NCBI GenBank assembly: GCA_017549765.1
Contig: JAFYNM010000004.1
Coordinates: forward strand, 65,161-129,160
Length of the DNA stretch: 64,000 bases
Reading direction: 5' to 3'
Source of the DNA: Bacteroidales bacterium
Lineage (GTDB): Bacteria; Bacteroidota; Bacteroidia; Bacteroidales; WCHB1-69
Below the pieces are notes generated by a model. It did not search any database, was not told where the DNA came from, and saw only the letters and a program-made list of their open reading frames with translations. Positions 54,136-62,800 of this stretch are shown here, piece after piece. Every line of letters starts with the position of its first letter. Position 1 is the stretch's first letter. Both the position numbers and the translations under genes were made by a program.

Positions 54136-55035
54136 ATGGATTTTAGAAGTAACATATCGCTTTGGCTGCATTATCTGCTGACCGTCCTCTCTCCGAAGTG
54201 GAGTATCCTGCTTCAGTTCAGACTGTGCCATCATCGTCGTCTCGACCTGAAGAATCCGCAGACACTGGACGAGAAGATACAGTGGATGAAACTGTATTAC
54301 TACAAAGACAATGCCTTGGTGAACCAGTGTGCCGACAAGGTGCGGGTGCGCGAGTATGTGCGCGACTGCGGTGCCCCAGAGATTCTCAATGAGGTCCTGG
54401 CGGTCTATCAGCAGGTGGACGATATCGACTGGGCCGCGCTGCCCCGGAAGTTTGTGATGAAGTGGAACTTTGGCAACGGCGGCAATGTGGTCTGTACCGA
54501 CAAAGCGCAGCTGGATGTGGCTGAGACCGAGAAGATGTTGCGTCGTTTTCAGAAAATCAAGTTCCATCTGATCTCCTACGAGCCTCAGTATATCTTTCCC
54601 AAGCAACTGCTCTGCGAGCGTTTCATAGAGCCGGCGGAAGGAATCACCCCCGTTGACTACAAGGTCTATTGCTTCAACGGGGAGGCCAAATATGTGCTAT
54701 GCTGCTACGGCCGTGGACAGCAGGCCCGTCCGAGTTTTTATTTCTTCGACCGTCAGTGGCAGCTGCAACGCCTGAACCGCCAGGGACAACAGGCACCGGA
54801 GAACTTCACCATCCCCAAGCCGGAAGGCGTGGATGCCCTTTTCGAGTATGCCGAGAAACTGTCCAAGCCCTTCCCGTTCGTCCGTGCCGACTTCTACCTG
54901 GAGCACGGCAAGGTGTGGTTCGGAGAGCTGACCTTCACCCCCAGCGGCGGCTTCGACTATGGAAGACTGCCAGAGACAGACCTGCTCTTCGGACAAATGG
55001 TCAAACTGCCGACTATTGAAACCCCTCAAAAATGA
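54136..55035 (+). CDS. TupA-like ATP-grasp protein
   Basis: 299 residues from MDFRSNISLWLHY. TupA-like signature: NPQTLDEKIQWMKLYYYKDN, CADKVRVREYVRDCG, then KFVMKWNFGNGGNVVCTDK and DYKVYCFNGEAKYVL, with RADFYLEHGKVWFGELTFTPSGGF carrying the metal-binding Glu/Asn-type site. TupA-type enzymes link amino acids to cell-wall polymers. The stop overlaps the next start (ATGA), so translation is coupled. Confidence 0.85.
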   Translation: MDFRSNISLWLHYLLTVLSPKWSILLQFRLCHHRRLDLKNPQTLDEKIQWMKLYYYKDNALVNQCADKVRVREYVRDCGAPEILNEVLAVYQQVDDIDWAALPRKFVMKWNFGNGGNVVCTDKAQLDVAETEKMLRRFQKIKFHLISYEPQYIFPKQLLCERFIEPAEGITPVDYKVYCFNGEAKYVLCCYGRGQQARPSFYFFDRQWQLQRLNRQGQQAPENFTIPKPEGVDALFEYAEKLSKPFPFVRADFYLEHGKVWFGELTFTPSGGFDYGRLPETDLLFGQMVKLPTIETPQK

Positions 55036-57332
55036 AAGATAAGATTGCCAAGATATTACTGATCGCCACGCTCTCTCTCATCGTGATCTCTTACCTGCCG
55101 TGGGTATATCTCACTGCGGTATATTACATTATCCGTTATGTGATCATGGCTTTCATGGCGACCACGGTAGTGCTGACCTTTTCCTTGGAGCGCTATGCCT
55201 CGCCCCGATTCATGCGTTATCTACTCCTCACCATCCTGTTTGTGGGTGTCGAGTTTCTTGCTTTTATGTTGGCACATAAGCATTTCCGACTGGAGGATCT
55301 CTTTCAGCTCGTCGTCGTGTTCCTATGTGTCGGGATAGGCACAGGACTGGACTTCAAGCCCAAGACCTGGGCCAATATCTGTTTTTATTATACCATAGGC
55401 TTGGGGTTGATGATCATTGCCAACTGCTTCTATTTTGCGGGCGGGTTGTATGTTCCTGAGTTTTACATGGTTAACGAAGGTAAAAACCAGATGGGCGGAC
55501 TCTTGTCCATCAGTGCGGCCGCTCTTTTCTTCTGGGGCATGAAGATGAAGGAGGAACGTCGTCATTTCATGATTGTCTTTGCGCTTGCTTTTCTGCTTCT
55601 CATCCTGATACGCGCCCGCGCCGACCTGTTCGCGCTGATCATCTGTTCGCTGTTTGTCTTCATCAAAGAATCAGAACTGCATCTGAAAGCTAATGTCAAG
55701 ACCGTCGTGGGCATCCTTTGTCTGCTTCTGATAGGGTACATCCTCTATAATGGATTTGTCAAAGACGAGCTGACCCGCTTTATGTTTGGCGGACATGGCG
55801 GGCAGACCATGGAGCAAGCGACGACGCACCGTTGGGAACGCAATAAGATGGGCCTTGACTTCGTCTCCGAACATGTCATCGAAGGAGAGCAGGAGGAGGA
55901 GTCCGGTATCTCTTTGATACACAACTATCCGTTGCTCAGGATGGTGCGTTACGGCATCTTCTCGTTCCCGCTGTTGGCCTTCTACCTTTTCTTTGTAGGC
56001 CATGTCGCCTATCATCTTTTCAGACAACGCCGCACTTCCATCCGCGATGTGGGCTATGTGGTCTGTATGGTGCCACTGATTGTCAGTCTGGCGGAGCCGA
56101 GTTTTCCGTATGGTCCGGGCTCGGTGCAGATGCTGGCCTTTCTGCTCCTTGGCGCCTCTTTCCGCTGGAACCAGCAGCCCGAGGATGAGGAGGCGCGTGT
56201 CCTGTCTGGGGACGGCGAAGTGCTCCATATTTGCAACGACTTCGCCAACAGTAAGGTGCATGCAGAACTGTATCAGCATTTGGATGAACAGGGTGTCTCG
56301 CAGGTGGTCTATACCCCCTTGCGCGATGCCGCCAAGATGGATGCCAACCGTTTTGAAGGGCAACGCACCCGCTTCGTCTATGACTATGTCTTGAGACCCT
56401 GGCACAGGTTTTTCTTCCATCGTAAAATCGAGAAGATAGCCCAACATATTATCCAGCAGGTGGACCTTTCCCAGGTTTCCTGTGTGCATGCCACCACGCT
56501 CTTCAGCGACGGGGCGGTGGCGCTCTATTTGAAACAGCACTATGGCATTCCCTTTGTTGTGGCGGTGCGCAACACCGACGTGAACGACTTCTTGCGTTAT
56601 GCGCCGCATCTATGGTGGGTGCACCGCGCTGTCCTGAAAGAGGCTTCCCGGGTGGTATGTATCTCCCCGGCCTTGCAACAGGATTTCATGCGCCATTTCA
56701 CGCTCTTGGGTATCCGCCAAGAGGTAGAAGCCAAGATGGAGGTCATCTGCAACGGCATCAACCGCTTCTGGCTGGAGTCGCTGGCTCTGAACCCTGAGCA
56801 GCACGGACACAACCATCAGGTCGTCTATGTGGGCAACTTCAGTGACAACAAGAATGTGAAGCGGCTGGCAGAGGCGGTGCTGTCTCTCAAACCGCAGATT
56901 CCGGATATCCAGCTGCATCTGATCGGGGCGGAAGGCAGTCAGGAAACCCTTGTCCGTCAGATGGCGCAAGAGCATGCCGACACCATCGTTTGCCATGGAC
57001 CCATCTACGACAAACCCGTGTTGCGTCAGCACTATCAGGCGAGCAGCGTCTTTGCCATGCCGTCGTTGACGGAGACCTTCGGACTGGTCTATCTGGAGGC
57101 CATGTCGCAAGGTCTTTCGGTGCTTTATACGCGGGGCGAGGGCATTGACGGGCTCTTCAGCGAGAAGGTGGGGGAGGCTGTCGATGCCCGCTCGACGGAG
57201 GACATTGCCCGGGCATTGCAATGTCTGTTGCTACAGCCACAGAACTACCAGACTCTGCCAGAGAGCCGTTTCCAGGATTTCGACTGGTCCGCCATAGCAC
57301 AACGCTATAAGACCATGTACGAGTCTTTGTAA
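55032..57332 (+). CDS. O-antigen polymerase-like membrane domain fused to a GT4 glycosyltransferase
   Basis: 766 residues. Residues 1-about 385 hold about ten membrane helices and a charged outer loop (GQTMEQATTHRWERNKMGLDF ... ISLIHNYPLLRMVRYGIFSF), as in Wzy/O-antigen ligase proteins. From about 395 on it is a cytoplasmic GT-B glycosyltransferase: HICNDFANSKVHAELY, an acceptor region with VVAVRNTDVNDF, VVYVGNFSDNKNVKRL, and the donor-site SLTETFGLVYLEAMSQGL with the E-x7-E motif. Fusing chain polymerase and sugar transferase in one protein is unusual. Context: surface polysaccharide unit with two ATP-grasp enzymes. Confidence 0.85.
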   Translation: MKDKIAKILLIATLSLIVISYLPWVYLTAVYYIIRYVIMAFMATTVVLTFSLERYASPRFMRYLLLTILFVGVEFLAFMLAHKHFRLEDLFQLVVVFLCVGIGTGLDFKPKTWANICFYYTIGLGLMIIANCFYFAGGLYVPEFYMVNEGKNQMGGLLSISAAALFFWGMKMKEERRHFMIVFALAFLLLILIRARADLFALIICSLFVFIKESELHLKANVKTVVGILCLLLIGYILYNGFVKDELTRFMFGGHGGQTMEQATTHRWERNKMGLDFVSEHVIEGEQEEESGISLIHNYPLLRMVRYGIFSFPLLAFYLFFVGHVAYHLFRQRRTSIRDVGYVVCMVPLIVSLAEPSFPYGPGSVQMLAFLLLGASFRWNQQPEDEEARVLSGDGEVLHICNDFANSKVHAELYQHLDEQGVSQVVYTPLRDAAKMDANRFEGQRTRFVYDYVLRPWHRFFFHRKIEKIAQHIIQQVDLSQVSCVHATTLFSDGAVALYLKQHYGIPFVVAVRNTDVNDFLRYAPHLWWVHRAVLKEASRVVCISPALQQDFMRHFTLLGIRQEVEAKMEVICNGINRFWLESLALNPEQHGHNHQVVYVGNFSDNKNVKRLAEAVLSLKPQIPDIQLHLIGAEGSQETLVRQMAQEHADTIVCHGPIYDKPVLRQHYQASSVFAMPSLTETFGLVYLEAMSQGLSVLYTRGEGIDGLFSEKVGEAVDARSTEDIARALQCLLLQPQNYQTLPESRFQDFDWSAIAQRYKTMYESL

Positions 57333-57334
57333 AA

Positions 57335-58642
57335 CTATCGGTTGGCTTTTTCCAAGGAGTAGTATTCGATTATCGCCTCCAAGGTGCGCAGACACACGGG
57401 GCAGAAATCGTCGTAGGCGATACTGTTCATGGTGCAGTGCTGGGTGGGGCGAAAGACGCCCTTGGAGACATAGCCGCCGCCCTCATAGGCACCCACACGG
57501 TCATAGTCCGGAGAACTCTTGAAGGTGGGCGGGGTGGGGATGGGGGTGCCCTCCTGAACCAAGTCCTTCCATTTGCTGTCGAAGTCCACCAAGGTGGTCA
57601 GGTTCGGTTCGGTGGGTTCCACACCCGCGGGGTAGAAGTCCTGCACGGAGACCTCGGAGGTGTAGTATTCGTCGGCCAGACCGCCGATGAGGTGTCCCAT
57701 CTCATGCACGATCACATAGTCGGGATATTCGCCGTGGTTGTAGACGGTGCAATAGAAGTTGTAGATGCCTCCGCCGCCATATTTCTCGCTGTTGCAGATG
57801 ATGATGATGGCGTCATAGGGTGCGTCGTCAGCCACGTCGTGGAGGTTCCAGACGCCCAGACACATCAGGTAACGGTCCAGGTCGATGGCGTTGTAGGTGC
57901 AGTTGAGCAAGGTCTTCACATAGAAGTTGTTCTGCGGCTGTGTGATGCCCGACTGCTCCGAGAAGCCCTTGATGGCGCGGATGTTGACCTTCTTTGCCAT
58001 GTATTTGTATGGAGAACAGTGCATGATGTAGGAGGCGAACCGCTTCATGTCGTGCTTCAACACCTTGGCGTCGCTCTTCGCATAGCCGTCGGGGATCAGC
58101 AGGATGTCGAGGGCCTGCTTGGGAGAGCCGCCCTTGTGGAGGTTCATCACCGCATAGTCTTTGGTCATGGGCTGCATGGGCGTGGTGGCTGGGTTCATAT
58201 AGAACTCCAGCAACCGGGTCGGCTTCCGGCTCCGGTCAAAAGAGGTGAACACTATCCGTGCCGTCTGCTTGGGCATGGGGATGTTGACACTCTCCTCCAT
58301 CTCGGCGACCTCGGTCTCGCCGCGCTCCGTGGTCCGGTACTCGCAAAAGAGCGCTGAATAGCTCCGGCTGAATATCAGCTTGTTGGAAAGAGAGTCAAAG
58401 ACCTCTATCAGGATGTCCCCATATTGATACGGCTCCACCAGGAAAGCACGGGTGCCGTACCAGCCGTCACCTATCTTGTACTGCTCTATGCGGATGCTCT
58501 CGGAGTGGGCATTGCCGATATGCAGATAGTTGATTCTGACGGTCTTGTCTTCAAAATATTGGTTGAAATGCTGTGCTTTGGCACCCAAGGAGAACAGAAG
58601 GGCCATCAACAGCAGAAGCGTGGTTTTTTTCATCTTTGCCAT
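57335..58642 (-). CDS. Secreted M64-family metalloprotease (IgA protease family)
   Basis: About 435 residues from MAKMKKTTLLLLMALLFSLGAKAQ (signal peptide). An upstream ATG at 58663 overlaps the -7 element and is rejected. An N-terminal beta domain (about 25-150) precedes the peptidase domain with ALDILLIPDGY and the zinc site HEMGHLIGGLADEY. The C-terminal MNSIAYDDFCPVCLRTLEAII has the Cys pair usual for the family. Named after a Clostridium IgA protease; the real substrate here is unknown. Confidence 0.9.
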   Translation of the reverse strand: MAKMKKTTLLLLMALLFSLGAKAQHFNQYFEDKTVRINYLHIGNAHSESIRIEQYKIGDGWYGTRAFLVEPYQYGDILIEVFDSLSNKLIFSRSYSALFCEYRTTERGETEVAEMEESVNIPMPKQTARIVFTSFDRSRKPTRLLEFYMNPATTPMQPMTKDYAVMNLHKGGSPKQALDILLIPDGYAKSDAKVLKHDMKRFASYIMHCSPYKYMAKKVNIRAIKGFSEQSGITQPQNNFYVKTLLNCTYNAIDLDRYLMCLGVWNLHDVADDAPYDAIIIICNSEKYGGGGIYNFYCTVYNHGEYPDYVIVHEMGHLIGGLADEYYTSEVSVQDFYPAGVEPTEPNLTTLVDFDSKWKDLVQEGTPIPTPPTFKSSPDYDRVGAYEGGGYVSKGVFRPTQHCTMNSIAYDDFCPVCLRTLEAIIEYYSLEKANR

Positions 58643-58659
58643 GTTTTTATTATGAATGA

Positions 58660-58668
58660 GCAAAAATA
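58660..58668 (-). promoter_or_regulatory. -7 element of the M64 protease gene
   Basis: TATTTTTGC on the minus strand, 18 bp before the chosen start, in a divergent promoter region shared with the SAM hydrolase-like gene. Confidence 0.45.
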
Positions 58669-58704
58669 CAATAATTATCGGTAGAGACGAAGCCTAAAAA
58701 TGAT

Positions 58705-58713
58705 TATTTTTGC
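58705..58713 (+). promoter_or_regulatory. -7 element of the SAM hydroxide adenosyltransferase-family gene
   Basis: TATTTTTGC, 17 bp before the ATG at 58730. It rules out the earlier ATG at 58700 as a start. Confidence 0.5.
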
Positions 58714-58729
58714 CGCGAAAAATACCTGT

Positions 58730-59503
58730 ATGATGAGACCGACCCTTACCCTTATCAGCGACTGGCGCCTGCGCGACCCATACGTCTCTTTCCTGAAAGC
58801 CGCTCTGCTGGAGAAAGCCCCCGATGCTGTCATCCTTGACGTGAGCCATCATGTCGATATGTACAACCTCGGCCAGACAGCCTTTTTGATGAGACAGAGC
58901 TACTCTAGATTTCCGGAGGGGTCCGTCCATCTGATCCTGACCAACACCACCTTCTCTTCCACCTATCATCCGGTGCTGCTGACCTTCAACGGCCATCATT
59001 TTATCGGCGAAGATAATGGCGTGTTTACCCTGATGTTCCAGCATACCGGCATCCCTTTGCAGGGAAGACAGTTGGTGGACGATTCCAAGACCGCCATTGA
59101 CAAGATGCTGAGGATGGTGGAGGCGCTGTTGGACGGCACCATAGAGCAGGTCACCACCCCGTACGAACAGTTCACGCTCAAGCTGACGGAGCCGGCGTTT
59201 CATAATCCCAACCAGCACACCATAGAAGGCAAGATCATGTATGTGGACGCCTTCTTCAACGCCATCACCAACATTCCTGTACAACTTTTCAAGGAGACGG
59301 TCGGCCATCGTCCTTTCAAGGCTGTTATCAAGGGTTCCAACGACTGGCAGACTGTCATCTATGCCGAGGATTACAAAGACTGCCAGAGCTTTATGCTCAC
59401 CGACAATCCCCTGGGTTGTCTGGAGGTAGCCTATTATCAAGGCAAAGTGGTGGTGCTTGCCGACATCAACGAGGAGAGCACGATAGAGATCACCTATGAA
59501 TAA
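58730..59503 (+). CDS. SAM hydroxide adenosyltransferase (DUF62) family protein
   Basis: About 257 residues from MMRPTLTLISDW. The family splits SAM into adenosine and methionine (or halogenates it in the fluorinase branch). Visible features: LTLISDWRLRDPYVSFLKAAL (start of the N-terminal domain), DVSHHVDMYNLGQTAFLMRQ, VHLILTN, and FIGEDNGVFTLMF. The C-terminal beta domain includes IMYVDAFFNAITNI. Relative to the canonical DPGVGS loop the sequence is TNTTFSS, so activity may differ from characterised members. Confidence 0.85.
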   Translation: MMRPTLTLISDWRLRDPYVSFLKAALLEKAPDAVILDVSHHVDMYNLGQTAFLMRQSYSRFPEGSVHLILTNTTFSSTYHPVLLTFNGHHFIGEDNGVFTLMFQHTGIPLQGRQLVDDSKTAIDKMLRMVEALLDGTIEQVTTPYEQFTLKLTEPAFHNPNQHTIEGKIMYVDAFFNAITNIPVQLFKETVGHRPFKAVIKGSNDWQTVIYAEDYKDCQSFMLTDNPLGCLEVAYYQGKVVVLADINEESTIEITYE

Positions 59504-59629
59504 CCATTTTGGGAGCATTTGTTCCGAAATGATAGGCGTAAAGAAGGGAGGTTAACACTCTTTATATGAGCGCATGGTAGTATAACAATCTGAATACCAA
59601 TACTATAAAAATATTTTTCAAAAACAGGG

Positions 59630-59657
59630 TTGGAATTAAAAAAAAGTGTATTTTTGC
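59630..59657 (+). promoter_or_regulatory. Likely promoter of tRNA-Phe
   Basis: TATTTTTGC (59649-59657) about 18 bp before the tRNA, with TTG at 59630-59632; the spacer of 16 nt is short. Confidence 0.5.
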
Positions 59658-59675
59658 GTCCTCATTAACTGAGAT

Positions 59676-59748
<73 letters not shown>

Positions 59749-59754
59749 CACCGA

Positions 59755-59782
59755 GAGGATGATGATTCATCCTCTTTTTTTT
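59755..59782 (+). terminator. Terminator of tRNA-Phe
   Basis: 8-bp stem GAGGATGA/TCATCCTC with a TGAT loop followed by eight T (59775-59782). Confidence 0.9.
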
Positions 59783-59809
59783 GTGCCGTTTTCCGAAGAT
59801 TTCTATAAT

Positions 59810-59842
59810 AAAAAAACGGCCTCCCCGTGATGGGGAAGCCGT
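59810..59842 (-). terminator. Terminator of the FISUMP-repeat gene
   Basis: On the minus strand a stem of 11 positions (one mismatch) formed by 59832-59842 and 59816-59826 is followed by a run of T (A run at 59810-59816). It lies 28 bp after the gene's stop. Confidence 0.8.
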
Positions 59843-59869
59843 TGATGATCGTATGACTGAAATTGTCTT

Positions 59870-62800
59870 TTAGTAATCAATATCCTGTACGCAGCGGATA
59901 GACATGGCGTTTCCTAACGGATAATATGGTCCCCAATAGGCGGATGTTCCGTTACTACTCACCTTTAGGTAACTCATAAGCTGAGTGTTTGTCATATTGT
60001 TGCCCGAAACGCACATAAGATACATATATGATCCGATGTCGCCAATACCTGAAGTTCCCACACCATATACGCCAGCAGCTTGTACGGCAAAAGCAGTTTT
60101 GTTGCTGGGCGAGGCATTCAACCAATGGTTAAGATTTTGTACATCCAATACGTTGGGTACATGCCATCCTCTGGGGCAAAGACCTTGGACATGGTCACTG
60201 GATGAATTGGCATCCGTCGGGGACAAACCACCCACTAACATGGTATGGTTTAGATTGTAGGGGTCATTTACGCCCCAGCCTGTTGCAGCCACCCAATTGT
60301 ACAAGCGTCCATAGGTGGATATATTCGATCCAAACCATTTTCCGCTGCTAGCCGTAGTGTCGGACTGGCTGGCTGAGCTACCTGCAGGCACACTGGGTCC
60401 ATACCAACTGTCGTACTTGGTGGCCTTCAAATTGCTCTTCATCCAACATCTACTGTAAGGATCGCCGAAATCGTTTACTGTCACCAATACGGTTTCGTAT
60501 GAATAGTTATCTTGATCCCTCAGCGTTTCACCACATTGTAGTTGAGTATTGATGATGACCAAAGAGTCTCCATATACTACGGCATTGCCCACCTTGCAGT
60601 ATGAACGCATATAGTAGGCTGTGTTAGGAGTGAGGCCTGTCAAATTCACAACCTTGTTACTGGAATAAGAACCTGATCCTGCCACAGAGGTAACACCTGT
60701 AAAGCCTATCTGCAATTGAGTCAGGGAGGGAGCCCCGGCTCCTGTTTTAGGCATATACACTACACCAAATTCAGTAATAGTATTGCCGTTTGTGTTGCCG
60801 TGGAAAGTCGCCATGATGGAATTCCTCGTCACTCGTGGGGTGTACGTGAACCAGTTGACTCTTCTGACGTTCACCGTAGGTTTGCCAGAAGGAGGAGTGA
60901 GTGTTTTTACAGAGCCATAAATAGTGTCATAGCTGTTATAGGCACAGACACGATAATAATAGGTGGTTCCAGAAGTGAAATCTACAAAATTATAGATGTT
61001 GTAACCATCTCCGCTTGAAGCGCTATAACCTTCAATAACAGTTCCATTTTGCAATGTCGGATTGGAGGAGGTACTATAGATAAATTTTTTGGTGGCGATA
61101 GGATTGCCAGCATTTCCCAGATTTCCTTCCAACCGATAGTTAATAGTTCCATTAGAATTAAAAGTGAACAAGGTGGCACCCACGGTTGTGATAGAAGAGG
61201 GTGCACTGCCCAGCGTGATAGTTATGGTTGAAGGAGAATACACCCACGTAGCACTGGCTCCATCGATATTTTGATAGATGGCAGCTTGGCATTTGTAGGT
61301 AGCTCCTGCTTCCAATCCAGTTATATTGATGTGATATTGTCCACTCTGCACATTTACATTCGTATTGCTTTTCGTAATATAAGTGGTTGGATACGTACCG
61401 TCCGCATTCCTTTTGCACAACCTAAAGGCCCAGTTGGTGACAGTAGCATCATTGGGAGTGATAGTAGCATAAAGAGTCATGGAAGTAGTGCCTATACCAC
61501 CATAACCGGCAAGGGCAACCGTTGCATATTTCTTGGTGGTAAAGCTCTTCACTTCGCCGTATTGGGTGCCGTTTGCATTGGTGGCGTAGGCGCGATAGTA
61601 GTAGGTAGTACCTACGTTCAGACCGGTAAGTGTTGCAGTAAAGGAACCCGTGGCAGCCGTGGCGGTTACTTTGCTGTTGGCTGTGGTGGGGTTGTTGCTT
61701 GTGCTATAGCAAATACCCACTTCGCTGATATCATCGCCACCGGTGGTATAGACATTGCCACCCACCGTAGCCGTGTTGGCACCATACGAGTTTACATTGC
61801 CCGTGGCTACTGAAGGAGGAGTGTTGCCCTTGATACAACGGACCGAATAGGGCCAGTTGAGAGTATTGACCGCCTGTCCCATTAGGTATCCATCATAATA
61901 AAGTCTTTTTATCCACACACCACCATCCTGTAACGTGGAAGTAAGGAATTCTGTCCTTTCCCCAAAACTATTGAAGTAAACAGGATAGGCATTAAAGCCA
62001 GAGGCGTTATTGGTTGCTTGATTATTGCCTATTGCATACTCAACGGTACTGGTGTTCCAACCTGTGGTTGAGGCCAATGCTTTGGCAATAATACATCCTG
62101 AGGAAGTATTCAGATTGTAATCACTATAGCAGAGATAATCGAACAATGTGTCAAATTCGTCTTTTGAAGGCAAGTGCCAACCAGTAGGACAAATACCCTG
62201 CACAGAGCCGGTGGAAAGGGAAGAGCCATTTGAGGAAGCTGCGTAAGTGTACAAACGACCATAGCTTGGGGTGACGGAAGAAGTACCATAAGGCAGTTCG
62301 AAGGTGATAGAGCCACCGCCCGGATAGGTGGTGCTGCGCAGGTTCTGTGCCATCCAGCACTGGGAACCGAGCTGTACGGTATTGTAACCTATACCATTGG
62401 CATCAAAGACCTTTGGAGTACCCGGGCATTTCATGCCGTGACCATCTGCAGGCGTTGTGAAAGAGATCTCATCACTATACGACCAGCCCATCTCATTCTG
62501 GGCACCTGCACGCACATAATAGGTGGTGTTTGCCTCCAAATAGTCCCATCTAATGCAGTTTAACGCAGAGTTGTCGGCCCAAGTGGTGGGACCGGTTTCG
62601 TTATTGTCTATTGATGGATGCGGAGTCTTCGAACAGAAAAAGCGGCGAGAACCAGATACGATAGTACCTCCTCCCGTGCTGGTCACATTAGCCGTGATGC
62701 GCTTTGCATAGGTGCTGTTGGTGGATTCCGTCACATTGGTGATGACCACGGTAGGCAAGGTCACTGTTGTGTTGGCTGTCGTGGGGTCGTCCTTTAAACA

